Origin: JABWAM01 sp964653025
GTDB taxonomy: Bacteria; Verrucomicrobiota; Verrucomicrobiia; JABWAM01
Direction of reading: 5' to 3'
Length of the DNA stretch: 39,032 nt
Assembly: GCA_964653025.1 (NCBI GenBank)
Contig: CAZZBZ010000029.1
Coordinates: forward strand, 1 to 39,032
Below, piece after piece: positions 1-7,707 of the stretch. How positions within the stretch are numbered: the stretch's first letter is position 1; each line of letters opens with the position of its first letter. A model generated the notes under the pieces. That model had not been told where the DNA came from and made no database searches. It was given only the letters and a program-made list of their open reading frames with translations. The position numbers were made by a program, and so were the translations under genes.

Positions 1-293
1 CCCGCGTGTTCCAAGGTCACGCGCAACCCGTACTGCTGGATCTGCTGCCAGTACATCTCCGCCTTCTCACGAGGTTCGGTGGCGACACAACTCTTTCCCT
101 GCTTGTGGACCTCCAGCATATGGCGCGTCGCCCGCTGACGGTTGAACCCCAGAACGCGCTGAAAAACGAAAACCACGTAGTTCATCAGGTTCACCTCGTC
201 GTTCCAGACCACGACGTTCCACCCATGGTCCACCTCCTCCCGGGTCCGCGTCTCCTCCGCAATCTCAACGCCGGGATGCACCGCGCCGCTCAT
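1..293 (-). CDS. clpS: ClpS, ATP-dependent Clp protease adaptor (3' end cut by window)
   Basis: Reading the minus strand from the ATG at 293 gives 97 residues before the window ends, so the C-terminus is missing. After a short acidic, variable N-terminus come WNVVVWNDEVNLMNYVV, then an FQRVLGF helix, HMLEVHKQGKSCV and EKAEMYWQQIQ, which is the ClpS core. The family binds N-degron substrates and delivers them to ClpA/ClpC; the N-D-x-x-N segment and the H of the MLEVH helix belong to its N-degron pocket. The start ATG overlaps the hemB stop as ATGA (290-293), so its translation is probably coupled to hemB. ClpS is usually about 100-110 residues, so little is lost. No Clp ATPase gene is visible here. 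Confidence 0.92.
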   Translation of the reverse strand, partial: MSGAVHPGVEIAEETRTREEVDHGWNVVVWNDEVNLMNYVVFVFQRVLGFNRQRATRHMLEVHKQGKSCVATEPREKAEMYWQQIQQYGLRVTLEHA

Positions 294-1318
294 CGCGAAT
301 CTTCCCGCAGCGCCCGCGCCGCCTCGCGCGCAAAGTAGGTCAGGATGAAATCGGCTCCCGCGCGGCGGAGCGCGACCAGGCTTTCCAGCATCGCGGCGCG
401 GCCGTCGAGCCAACCGTTCGCCGACGCGGCCTTGATCATGGAGTACTCGCCGCTCACCTGGTAGGCAGCCAGCGGGGCATCGAGGCGTTCGCGCAGGTCG
501 CGGAGAATGTCGAGGCAGGGCATGCCGGGCTTCACCATGAGAATATCCGCCCCCTGTGCCAGATCCGCGGCCGCCTCCGCCACGGCCTCCCGCCGTCGGC
601 GGAAATCCATCTGGTAGCTACGGCGGTCGCCGAACGACGGCGCGCTGCCCACCGCGTCGCGGAACGGCCCGTAAAAGGCGGAGGCATACTTCACCGCGTA
701 GCTGAGGATCGCGGTATCCGAGAAACCCACCGCATCGAGCCCTCCACGGATGCCGGTGATCATGCCATCCATCATCCCGCTGGGTGCGACGACATCCGCA
801 CCGGCGCGTGCGTGGTTCACCGCCTGGCGGGCGAGAAGCCCGACCGTGGCGTCGTTGTCCACGGTGCGCTGGCCGTCCCGCGCAACCCCGGTGAGCGGCC
901 CGCAGTGCCCGTGGGAGGTGTACTCGCAGAAGCAGAGGTCGGTGATCGTCACGACCGGGAGCGACCTCCCGCGGATGAGGCGCAACGTCTCGCAGACCAC
1001 GTTTTCGGGATCGAGTGCGACACTGCCATGCTCATCCTTCTTCTCCTGGGGGATCACGCCAAAAAGGAGGCAGGAACGGATCCCCTCGCCAAGCGCCCCT
1101 TCGATCTCGCGGAGGGCCTCGTCGGGCGAAAGCTGGAAGACGCAGGGCATCGAGGCGATCGGCAGGCGGATCCCCCGCCCCGGCACGAGGAAAAGCGGGA
1201 GGACCAGATGCGCGGGATCGAGGCGCACCTCGGCAAGCATGTCGCGCAATCCCGCCGAGCGGCGGAGGCGACGGAAACGGGGGTACGAAGGGAGAAGGGA
1301 GGTAAGGGAGTTGGGCAT
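290..1318 (-). CDS. hemB: Delta-aminolevulinic acid dehydratase (porphobilinogen synthase)
   Basis: A 342-residue cytosolic enzyme that condenses two 5-aminolevulinate molecules to porphobilinogen in tetrapyrrole synthesis. The zinc site is intact: DLCFCEYTSHGHCG supplies Cys129, Cys131 and Cys139, which makes it the Zn-dependent rather than the Mg-dependent type. The two active-site lysines are visible as K210 in AVKYASAFYGPF and K263 in MVKPG. Length is normal for the family. The ATG at 1318 sits 15 bp after the stop of the small membrane-protein gene, and the stop overlaps clpS, so this is the middle of an operon. A 25-bp perfect palindrome lies about 35 bp before the start, inside the end of the upstream gene. 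Confidence 0.97.
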   Translation of the reverse strand: MPNSLTSLLPSYPRFRRLRRSAGLRDMLAEVRLDPAHLVLPLFLVPGRGIRLPIASMPCVFQLSPDEALREIEGALGEGIRSCLLFGVIPQEKKDEHGSVALDPENVVCETLRLIRGRSLPVVTITDLCFCEYTSHGHCGPLTGVARDGQRTVDNDATVGLLARQAVNHARAGADVVAPSGMMDGMITGIRGGLDAVGFSDTAILSYAVKYASAFYGPFRDAVGSAPSFGDRRSYQMDFRRRREAVAEAAADLAQGADILMVKPGMPCLDILRDLRERLDAPLAAYQVSGEYSMIKAASANGWLDGRAAMLESLVALRRAGADFILTYFAREAARALREDSR

Positions 1319-1333
1319 GGTGGTATCAGGGCT

Positions 1334-1684
1334 TCAAAGATTCTGAACTGCACCGCGCTTCGCGTCGCGAAGCGCGGCGAGACCGCTCGCGAGACTCCAC
1401 GCCCAGGACGCAAGCGAGAGGACGAGGCCGGCGAGACCAAGACGGGACCATGGCGGTTCGCCCCAGGAGAGCACTCCCTCCAGGGCCCAGGATATCCCCA
1501 CCGACAGCCCCCACCCCGCCAGGGCCGCGAACCCGAGAATCGCGAGGAGCATCTGGGGCAGCCACCCGGAACGCCCCGCGAGGCGGGTGCCGAGGCCGGG
1601 CAGCACCATCAGGTTGGTGACGAGACATGCGCGCGCAGAGGCCGCGTCAGGCGGGACCGGTGGCGGTTTGGCCGAAGAGTTCAT
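1334..1684 (-). CDS. Small integral membrane protein, function unknown
   Basis: 116 residues from an ATG at 1684, which lies inside the 3' end of the upstream GYF_2 gene (38-bp overlap). The N-terminus is short and polar with prolines. A segment reading NLMVLPGLGTRLAGR precedes hydrophobic stretches at about residues 40-65 and 75-100, giving two or three membrane helices. The N-L-x-x-x-P-G-x-G-x-x-x-A-G-R pattern is known to me from unassigned membrane proteins of Verrucomicrobia and relatives. I cannot give a function. Overlap with the GYF_2 gene and a 15-bp gap to hemB put it in the same operon. The last codons form one arm of the palindrome at 1353-1377. Confidence 0.72.
   Translation of the reverse strand: MNSSAKPPPVPPDAASARACLVTNLMVLPGLGTRLAGRSGWLPQMLLAILGFAALAGWGLSVGISWALEGVLSWGEPPWSRLGLAGLVLSLASWAWSLASGLAALRDAKRGAVQNL
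1353..1377. repeat. 25-bp perfect palindrome before hemB
   Basis: Two 12-bp arms (CCGCGCTTCGCG and its reverse complement) flank one central base. It lies in the last coding part of the small membrane-protein gene, about 35 bp upstream of the hemB start. As RNA it would form a very stable hairpin, but no T-tract follows on the minus strand, so it is not a classical intrinsic terminator. It could tune readthrough or mRNA processing ahead of hemB, or be a REP-like insertion tolerated in coding sequence. Confidence 0.7.
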
Positions 1685-2576
1685 CGTAAGCGGCGGCCAT
1701 CGCGGCCATGCAGACGGGCATGGCCACAAAGATCCCGATGATCAGGGCCAGGCAACCCACCACGGCGATCAGGCCGCAGACGACCAGGAGACCGAACACG
1801 GACCAGAAACGGCGCAACACGGTCTTGCGGCTGAGTTCCATCGCCTGCCAAAAGCCAAGGCCCTTATCGATCACCAGCGGGAACGCGAAGATCCACATCG
1901 TACTAAGGACCATCACCCCGACCCCGAGGAGAAGCGCCAGGGGCACCAGCACGAAGAGCAGCCCCGTGGGCGACTTGTGAGCGGCGCCGAAGCCCACCCC
2001 GAGCGCGATCATGGGAACCACCGTCACGAGCACCACCCCGACGATGATCGCCCCCTGCACCACGCCGGCAAGGATCAGGTCCTTGGTGTTCCTCTTGAAC
2101 CCGGCAAAGGCATCGCCAAACTCCGCAGGCTCACCTCGAAGAAGTTTGAGGAAGAACCAGTAAAGGCCCCCGTAAAGGGCTCCCTGCAGGATGAGGCTGA
2201 TGAGGCCGCCGATCAAAGGCACCGCCGAAAGGATGCAGTTGACCAGCACCACCACGAACGTGGCACCGACCGAGAGGAGAAAATTCCCACGAACGGCGTC
2301 CCACCCCCGACTGACACAACCGCCAATCGTGAACGACCTCGAATCATCGAGGGCAATCCCCTCCAAGTTCTGCGCCGCGACTGGCGCGGGGGCGATGGCC
2401 GGCACCGCAGCCTGGACCATGAGTTCGGGATACGCGGAGAGCGGCTTCCACTCGGTCCCGCCCATCGGGCAGACCTGCGTCTCCGTATTCACGCGCTGAC
2501 CGGCCAACCACGCGCGAAGATCCTCCGCGGAAACCGGCCCATACTGTTTCCCATCCCAGCCAATAATCTGATACAC
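1647..2576 (-). CDS. GYF_2-domain polytopic membrane protein
   Basis: 309 residues. I chose the GTG at 2576 because a clear AAGGAGG lies five bases upstream (2582-2588) and because the first residues, YQIIGWDGKQYGPVS, begin a GYF_2 domain. That domain ends around residue 55 after GTEWKPLSAYPEL. A linker rich in Ala/Pro follows, then several hydrophobic segments between about residues 90 and 300 (for example TFVVVLVNCILSAVPLIGG and the VFGLLVVCGLIAVVG stretch), suggesting five or six membrane helices. GYF_2 domains are thought to bind peptides, and such proteins with a membrane body are common and uncharacterised in PVC bacteria. It is preceded by the nucleotidyltransferase gene (61-bp gap) and overlaps the next membrane-protein gene by 38 bp. 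Confidence 0.85.
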   Translation of the reverse strand: MYQIIGWDGKQYGPVSAEDLRAWLAGQRVNTETQVCPMGGTEWKPLSAYPELMVQAAVPAIAPAPVAAQNLEGIALDDSRSFTIGGCVSRGWDAVRGNFLLSVGATFVVVLVNCILSAVPLIGGLISLILQGALYGGLYWFFLKLLRGEPAEFGDAFAGFKRNTKDLILAGVVQGAIIVGVVLVTVVPMIALGVGFGAAHKSPTGLLFVLVPLALLLGVGVMVLSTMWIFAFPLVIDKGLGFWQAMELSRKTVLRRFWSVFGLLVVCGLIAVVGCLALIIGIFVAMPVCMAAMAAAYDELFGQTATGPA

Positions 2577-2581
2577 GACAA

Positions 2582-2588
2582 CCTCCTT
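2582..2588 (-). promoter_or_regulatory. Strong Shine-Dalgarno sequence deciding a GTG start
   Basis: AAGGAGG read on the minus strand, five bases before GTG at 2576. It is notable because few other genes in this window have a recognisable Shine-Dalgarno sequence, and it fixes the start of the GYF_2 protein well downstream of the longest open frame. Confidence 0.8.
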
Positions 2589-2637
2589 GATAAGTGTTGA
2601 TTTGAGGCTAACCCGGAGCCCCGCCCCGTGGCGAGCC

Positions 2638-3555
2638 TCAAGTCTCGGGCCACAGGCGCGCGGGGTAGGCCCCCTGCTCCACAAGCCGGCGGATGCTCTC
2701 CACGACCCGCGGCTTGTCGTCGCGGTAGGTAATCCCGAACCACGGTGCGCCGCTCCGGAGAATCCGTACCCGCAACCGCTTCGCCGCGATGAGGCGCTGG
2801 ACCGGCGTGGGGATGTAGAACTCCGCCTTCGGGTCGCCCCCGCTCTCCCGCAGGAAGCGGGCGAACTCCTCATCGAGAAGCGGGAAGATCGCGGGCGTGA
2901 AGCCCCAGAGGTTCATCGAGGTGGCCGCATCCCCCGGGATCGGCTGCCAGGCCCCTTTCTCATCGAGGAAGCGCGCCTCCGCGCCCTCGCGCTCGATCTT
3001 CGTCCGCTCGACGACATCCACGAGGCATCCCTCCGCGTCCTCGCGACAGATCCCGCGCGCCACGGGGCCGTGGTCGGAGAGGGTGTTGCGCAGGATGTAG
3101 CCCACCATCGCCCCCTCGGCGACCCCACTCTCGCGCACTCCGCGCAGGTGGCCGGCCATCGCGGCGAACGAGGCGGCCCCGTAAAAGTCATCGGCGTTGA
3201 TCACCGCGAAAGGTTCGCGCGCGATGCCTGCGGCGCTCATCACCGCGTGCGCCGTTCCCCACGGCTTCGTCCTGCCATCGGGCACGGTGAAGCCCGAAGG
3301 GAGTCGGTCGAGCGCCTGGAACGCATATTCCACCGCCACCTGTTTCTCAAACCGTCCGCCCACCGAGGCGCGAAACGCCTCCTCGATGTCCTTGCGAATG
3401 ATGAAGACCACCTTCCCAAACCCCGCTCGCAACGCATCGAAAACGGAGTACTCGAGAATCGCCTCGCCGTTCGGACCGATGGGATCAATCTGCTTGAGGC
3501 CGCCGTAGCGGCTCCCCATGCCGGCCGCCATCACCACCAAAGTCGGGGTACTCAT
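2638..3555 (-). CDS. Sugar-phosphate nucleotidyltransferase family protein
   Basis: 305 residues with the NTP_transferase signature near the N-terminus: LVVMAAGMGSRYGGLKQ at about residues 6-22, the glycine-rich loop that holds the nucleotide, with the activating lysine at its end. A second conserved stretch, FAVINADDFYG, supplies the metal-binding aspartates. This family makes NDP-sugars from NTP and sugar-1-phosphate in the cytosol. The exact sugar and nucleotide cannot be told from sequence. It differs from typical GalU or GlmU in lacking a left-handed helix or oligomerisation tail and resembles a widely distributed group annotated only as nucleotidyltransferase. It starts nine bases after the trxB stop and probably shares its transcript. 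Confidence 0.85.
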   Translation of the reverse strand: MSTPTLVVMAAGMGSRYGGLKQIDPIGPNGEAILEYSVFDALRAGFGKVVFIIRKDIEEAFRASVGGRFEKQVAVEYAFQALDRLPSGFTVPDGRTKPWGTAHAVMSAAGIAREPFAVINADDFYGAASFAAMAGHLRGVRESGVAEGAMVGYILRNTLSDHGPVARGICREDAEGCLVDVVERTKIEREGAEARFLDEKGAWQPIPGDAATSMNLWGFTPAIFPLLDEEFARFLRESGGDPKAEFYIPTPVQRLIAAKRLRVRILRSGAPWFGITYRDDKPRVVESIRRLVEQGAYPARLWPET

Positions 3556-3564
3556 GGCACGAGC

Positions 3565-4506
3565 TTAGGCCAATGAGGCAATATAACGCTCCGCGTCGAT
3601 TGCCGCGGCGCAACCGCTCCCCGCCGCCGTGATCGCCTGACGGTAGACGTGGTCCACACAATCCCCGCATGCAAAGACGCCGGGCAGGTTCGTCCTCATG
3701 GTCGGGGCGTGCACCTTGAGGTAGCCGGCCTCATCCATCTCAAGCTCGCCTTTGAAGACCTGTGTATTGGGGACGTGCCCGATGGCAACAAACACCCCCG
3801 CGCACGGGATCTCGGTGACGGCGTTCGTCTTCACGTTCCGAACGATCACCCCGGTGACCGCGTCCTTCTTCACGTCGAGGATATCCTGGATCACGCTATC
3901 CCAGACCGGCTTGATCTTCGGGTTGGCGAGCGTGCGCTCGGCCATGATCTTCGAGGCGCGAAGCTGGTCGCGACGGTGGATGAGATAGACGGCCGAGCCA
4001 AAGCGGGTAAGGTACATCGCCTCCTCGCAGGCGGAATCCCCGCCCCCGACGACCACGAGCGGCTTGTTGCGGAAGACCGGCAGCGGTCCGTCGCATGTCG
4101 CGCAATAGGTCACCCCCTTCTTATCGAGCTTCGCCTCGCTCTCGAGGCCGATGTGACGATGCCCGGCACCCACGGCCACGATCACCGTCCTCGCGAGGAC
4201 CGGCTTGCCGTCCACGGTCAACTCGATCGGTTTCGCGGAGAGCTTCGCCGCCTCGACAGTGCTCCCAAACATGGTCCGCGCTCCGAAGCGCTCGGCCTGC
4301 TTCCGCAGGTTCTCCATGAGCTGGTTTCCGTCCACTCCCTCGGGAAATCCCGGATAGTTCTCCACGAGACTGGTGGTGGTAAGCAACCCGCCCGGCATCA
4401 TGCCGGTAATGACCATCGGCTTGAGGTTCGCGCGGGCCGCATAAATCGCGGCCGTCCATCCGGCACAGCCGGAACCAATGATTACGGTATTTTCAATATC
4501 AGGCAT
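3565..4506 (-). CDS. trxB: Thioredoxin-disulfide reductase
   Basis: 313 residues, the normal length for the low-molecular-weight bacterial enzyme that passes electrons from NADPH through FAD to thioredoxin. Visible parts are the FAD loop GSGCAGWTAA at residues 11-20 (Cys replaces the more usual Pro), the redox motif CATC at residues 135-138, the NADPH-binding VVGGGDSACEEA followed by the HRRD segment, and the C-terminal FACGDCVD that closes the FAD site. The start ATG at 4506 is preceded by TGACCTCCC and then by an array of TTCTCAY-type heptamers (4516-4543), with no Shine-Dalgarno. The gap to the upstream alanine dehydrogenase is 118 bp and holds two heptamer arrays. Confidence 0.97.
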   Translation of the reverse strand: MPDIENTVIIGSGCAGWTAAIYAARANLKPMVITGMMPGGLLTTTSLVENYPGFPEGVDGNQLMENLRKQAERFGARTMFGSTVEAAKLSAKPIELTVDGKPVLARTVIVAVGAGHRHIGLESEAKLDKKGVTYCATCDGPLPVFRNKPLVVVGGGDSACEEAMYLTRFGSAVYLIHRRDQLRASKIMAERTLANPKIKPVWDSVIQDILDVKKDAVTGVIVRNVKTNAVTEIPCAGVFVAIGHVPNTQVFKGELEMDEAGYLKVHAPTMRTNLPGVFACGDCVDHVYRQAITAAGSGCAAAIDAERYIASLA

Positions 4507-4515
4507 GGGAGGTCA

Positions 4516-4543
4516 GTGAGAAGTGAGGAGTGAGAAATGAGAA
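4516..4543 (-). repeat. Heptamer word array upstream of trxB
   Basis: Four consecutive degenerate 7-mers, consensus TYCTCAY on the minus strand, ending nine bases before the trxB ATG. The outer end, together with its flank (4530-4549), is identical over 20 nt to the array in front of nadA (10345-10364). Confidence 0.8.
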
Positions 4544-4590
4544 GCTCAAAATGCCGATGGCCGACGGTTCGTCCAACTCCCTGCTCTGCC

Positions 4591-4618
4591 AATCAGCAAT
4601 CGGCAGTCAGCAATCGCC
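4591..4618. repeat. Second heptamer word array in the ald-trxB gap
   Basis: Four consecutive 7-mers of consensus ARTCRSC on the plus strand (AATCAGC, AATCGGC, AGTCAGC, AATCGCC). It lies just beyond the alanine dehydrogenase stop codon and belongs to a different word family from the array at 4516-4543 in the same gap. Confidence 0.75.
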
Positions 4619-4624
4619 AGTTCA

Positions 4625-5707
4625 TCACAGCCCCAGCGCCTTCGCCACGGTCTCGTGGACGATCTTGCCGCCGCAGACGTTCAGCCCGTAGCGGAGGTCG
4701 GGCATCTGCTCGCAGGCGGCCTCCCAGCCGAGGTTGGCCAGCTTCACCGCGTAGGGCGTCGTCACGTTAGTGAGCGCCTGGGTCGCGGTGCGCGCGTAGG
4801 CCCCGGGCATGTTGGTCACGCAGTAGTGGATGATTCCCTCCTCGATGAAGGTGGGCGAAGTATGCGTGGTGGGACGCGAAGTCTCGGCGCAGCCCCCCTG
4901 GTCGATGGCGATATCCACGAAGACGGAGCCGGGCTTCATCTGGCGGAGCATCCGCCGATGGATGAGCTTGGGTGCCGCCGCGCCGGGAATGAGTACCGCG
5001 CCAATAAGGAGATCCACCTCAGGCAGCACCTCGAGCAGATTTTGCTCGTTCGAGTAGAGGGTGTGCGCCCCCGAGTGGAGCGTGATATCGAGGAAGCGCA
5101 TCCGCTCGAGGTCCACCTCGAGAATCGTCACGTCCGCACCAAGTCCCATGCCCACGCGCCCCGCATTCACCCCCGCCGTGCCGCCCCCAAGGACGAGGAC
5201 ATTCCCGGGAAGCACGCCGGGGACGCCACCGAGAAGAACGCCCTTGCCTCCCTGGGATTTCGCAAGGAAATAGGATCCGACGATCACCGACATTCGCCCC
5301 GCGATCTCGCTCATCGGCTCAAGAAGTGGGAGACGGCGCCCGACTTGGACAGTCTCGTAGGCAATGGCGACCACGCCGCTTTTCATGAGTGCCTTCGCGA
5401 GGGACGGCTCGGCGGCGAGGTGAAGGTAGGTAAAAAGGATCTGCCCCTTGCGCAGGAGCGGGAACTCGGCGGCCTGCGGCTCCTTGACCTTGAGGATCAT
5501 GTCCGCCTCGCCGAAGACATCGGCCGCTCGCGGGAGGATCCGGGCGCCGGCCTCGGCGTATAAGGCATCCGTGAAGCCGCTCCCCTCGCCCGCCGAGGCC
5601 TGCACGAGCACCTCGTGATCCTGCTGCGCAAGCATCCGCACCCCGCCAGGGGTGCAGGCGACACGGTTCTCCTTGTCCTTGATCTCCTTCGGGATGCCAA
5701 TTTTCAT
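4625..5707 (-). CDS. ald: Alanine dehydrogenase
   Basis: 360 residues starting MKIGIPKEIKDKENRVA, the family's invariant opening; this fixes the ATG at 5707 although the frame is open further upstream. The enzyme interconverts L-alanine and pyruvate with NAD. Substrate residues are present: R15, K75 in LKVKEP and H96 in YLHLAAE. The Rossmann loop VLGGGTAGVNAGR with a following acidic residue indicates NAD. DIAIDQGGCAETSRPTTHT is the other typical segment. It is about ten residues shorter than the 371-residue Bacillus enzyme, mostly at the C-terminus. It is divergent from queE with a 142-bp shared upstream region, and trxB follows it after two repeat arrays. Confidence 0.95.
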   Translation of the reverse strand: MKIGIPKEIKDKENRVACTPGGVRMLAQQDHEVLVQASAGEGSGFTDALYAEAGARILPRAADVFGEADMILKVKEPQAAEFPLLRKGQILFTYLHLAAEPSLAKALMKSGVVAIAYETVQVGRRLPLLEPMSEIAGRMSVIVGSYFLAKSQGGKGVLLGGVPGVLPGNVLVLGGGTAGVNAGRVGMGLGADVTILEVDLERMRFLDITLHSGAHTLYSNEQNLLEVLPEVDLLIGAVLIPGAAAPKLIHRRMLRQMKPGSVFVDIAIDQGGCAETSRPTTHTSPTFIEEGIIHYCVTNMPGAYARTATQALTNVTTPYAVKLANLGWEAACEQMPDLRYGLNVCGGKIVHETVAKALGL

Positions 5708-5849
5708 GAAGGAACCACGATGCCGTTTTCCGCGCATCGCATCAAGCCATCTCCTTGGTCCGTGACTATCCGTCCCGCGACTGTGGGGTCGTAGCTTCCC
5801 TGGATTCTGAAATCTTGATTCCGCATGCGCGACGGAGGAGCCTCGGGGC

Positions 5850-6530
5850 ATGGCGCTCCTCATCAGTGAAATCTATCCCAGCATCCAGGGCGAATCCTCC
5901 TTTGCCGGGTGGCCGTGCGTCTTCGTTCGTCTCACCGGATGCGATCTTCGCTGCGCGTGGTGCGACTCCCCCTTCGCGTTCCGCGACGGGGAGAGCCTGA
6001 GCGTCGCCGCCGCGGTGGAGAAGATTGCCGCGCTGGGCATTCCACTCGTCGAGGTCACGGGCGGCGAGCCGCTCCTCCAGAAGGACGTCCACCCGCTGAT
6101 GACCGCCCTCTGCGACCGCGGCTTCTCCCTGCTTCTCGAGACGAGCGGGGCCCACGACCTTTCCCCCGTGGACCCGCGCGTGGTCCGGATCATGGACTGG
6201 AAATGCCCCGGCAGCGGCGAAAGCCGGAGGAACCTCGAATCCAACATCAAGCTCCTGAAACCGACCGACGAGGTCAAGTTCGTGATCGGCGATCGCGCGG
6301 ATTACGACTGGGCGAAGGGCGAACTCGCACGACTCGGCTTCGCAAAGCGGGTGCGGAGCGTCCTCTTCTCCCCGGCCGGCGAAATGCCCGCGGTCCACGG
6401 CGAGATCAAGGGCCACCCCGGGCTCAATCCGCGCCAGCTCGCCGAGTGGATCCTCGCCGACCATTTACCGATCCGCTTCCAGCTCCAGCTCCACAAATAC
6501 GTCTGGCCCCCGCACCAGAGGGGAGTTTGA
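5850..6530 (+). CDS. queE: 7-carboxy-7-deazaguanine synthase (radical SAM)
   Basis: 226 residues. QueE converts 6-carboxytetrahydropterin to 7-carboxy-7-deazaguanine in queuosine and other deazapurine synthesis. The radical SAM cluster motif is CDLRCAWC (C31, C35, C38), the CxxxCxxC form of this family. The N-terminal SEIYPSIQGES and the VEVTGGEPLLQ glycine-rich SAM segment are both typical. The C-terminal LQLHKYVW also matches the family. No queC, queD or queF lies beside it. A hairpin follows directly after its stop codon, and a second hairpin with a T-run lies 50 bp further on. Confidence 0.95.
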   Translation: MALLISEIYPSIQGESSFAGWPCVFVRLTGCDLRCAWCDSPFAFRDGESLSVAAAVEKIAALGIPLVEVTGGEPLLQKDVHPLMTALCDRGFSLLLETSGAHDLSPVDPRVVRIMDWKCPGSGESRRNLESNIKLLKPTDEVKFVIGDRADYDWAKGELARLGFAKRVRSVLFSPAGEMPAVHGEIKGHPGLNPRQLAEWILADHLPIRFQLQLHKYVWPPHQRGV

Positions 6531-6552
6531 CGGCGCATCGTCCGATGCGCCG
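6531..6552. terminator. Hairpin immediately after queE
   Basis: Ten-base perfect arms (CGGCGCATCG and its complement) with a two-base centre, starting at the base after the queE stop codon. No T-tract follows directly, so it may stabilise the 3' end or aid Rho-dependent termination rather than act alone. Confidence 0.5.
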
Positions 6553-6579
6553 AAGGAGCCAAGAGCCACCATCCAGGAG

Positions 6580-6608
6580 GGCACCAATCCATCGGTGCCA
6601 TGCTTTTT
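6580..6608 (+). terminator. Probable intrinsic terminator between convergent queE and PHP genes
   Basis: A six-base GGCACC/GGTGCC stem around an eight-base loop, followed after four bases by five T residues on the plus strand. It sits in the convergent gap in the direction of queE transcription. The stem is modest, so confidence is limited. Confidence 0.45.
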
Positions 6609-6630
6609 CGAAATCATCGCCTGCGGAGGA

Positions 6631-7707
6631 TCAGCCTAGGTAGATCGGGTTTGAGAAGGCGCGGCGGGCGTCCACGGCGGTCGCCTCGACGCGGACGTAC
6701 CTTCGCACGCGACGGGGCACCGCCACCATCCCGGTCCATGACGGACGACCGCGCGCGTCGAAGGTCGCGAGCGGGCGCCCGTCCGCAACGACGCGGACCG
6801 AGGCGAGCCCGGCGGAATCCACGGCGGTCACCTTGAGCCGCGCCTTGCGGTCGCGGGCGGAGGCATCCATGCCCATCGCGGCGCGCCCGAGAGCGACGTG
6901 GAGAAGCGGACCGTCCGACACAAAGCTGCGACCCTGGCTGACCGCGGCGATCACGGCACGCTCCGCGCAACGCGGGGCAAACACCCCGTTCCACACCATC
7001 CCGATCGCGTGCGGGGCGTGGGCGTCGGTGTTCCCCATCGCGTGGACCTTGCGCCCCATGCGGAGGAGGCGGTCCCAGAGCGTGACGGCCCAGGCGTCGG
7101 TGTGGTCGAAGGCATTGATGATGTTGTTGGCCCCATTGCAGATCTCCATGAGAAACGGGGACGGGAGCTTCTCGAGGATCGTCCACGATTCCTTCGGGTA
7201 GTGGCGGTTCGGCCACCAGCCGGTCGGGTGCGGGACGAACATCGTCGCGCCCAGACGGCTCCCCTCGGCCCAGTCGGCGAGGAAATCCTGCTTCGGGGTG
7301 AACGCCTGCTTCAGCCCGAGAACGCCGAGGTGGTGGTGCTGGGTGGTCGGTTCCTGCCCAACCCACAGACCGTGCTTGTGACACTCGGGCGCATGGGTGA
7401 GGCCCCAGTGGTCGGTCACGAACTGGAAGTCGAGCCCGGCGACCTTCGCCATCTCGGAGGTCTCGGCGACCGTGCCAATCCCGTCGCTATGTTGGGTGTG
7501 GGAGTGGAAGTCCCCGCGAAAAAACTTCCAGCGAAAGAGCTTCTTCGAGCGCTCCACTCGGACCGCCATCGCCTCCGCGACCATCCGGCACATCAGCAAA
7601 GGGTAATCCCATCGCTTCTCCAAGGCGCGGCGCGGGAAACGGAAGAGTTGGCGATCGCGGCATCCCGGCATCAGGGCGAGCCGGGCGGACTTGGTGGGGA
7701 AACGCAT
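6631..7707 (-). CDS. PHP-domain metal-dependent hydrolase
   Basis: 358 residues. After an N-terminal extension of about 60 residues comes GDFHSHTQHSDG, the H-x-H motif of the PHP (polymerase and histidinol phosphatase) domain, with D66, H68 and H70. FVTDHWGLTH, FVPHPTGWW and AMGNTDAHA carry the further metal ligands. PHP proteins are phosphoesterases or related hydrolases with a trinuclear metal site. The last 90 residues look like a small beta-sandwich. No signal peptide is visible. The substrate is unknown. It is convergent with queE. The start at 7707 is preceded by CCTGCCTCC rather than a Shine-Dalgarno sequence. Upstream lies a 336-bp gap with a REP-like element. Confidence 0.85.
   Translation of the reverse strand: MRFPTKSARLALMPGCRDRQLFRFPRRALEKRWDYPLLMCRMVAEAMAVRVERSKKLFRWKFFRGDFHSHTQHSDGIGTVAETSEMAKVAGLDFQFVTDHWGLTHAPECHKHGLWVGQEPTTQHHHLGVLGLKQAFTPKQDFLADWAEGSRLGATMFVPHPTGWWPNRHYPKESWTILEKLPSPFLMEICNGANNIINAFDHTDAWAVTLWDRLLRMGRKVHAMGNTDAHAPHAIGMVWNGVFAPRCAERAVIAAVSQGRSFVSDGPLLHVALGRAAMGMDASARDRKARLKVTAVDSAGLASVRVVADGRPLATFDARGRPSWTGMVAVPRRVRRYVRVEATAVDARRAFSNPIYLG

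Noticed and set aside
2602..2641. An 8-bp stem (TTGAGGCT/AGCCTCAA) after the nucleotidyltransferase stop as an intrinsic terminator
   Set aside because: No T-tract follows on the minus strand and the next gene has a strong Shine-Dalgarno sequence close by, which fits readthrough better.
3649..4533. A plus-strand open frame across trxB
   Set aside because: The minus strand encodes intact thioredoxin reductase with all motifs; the other frame has none.
4516..4618. The heptamer arrays as a CRISPR array
   Set aside because: Units are 7 nt with no spacers and no cas genes are present.
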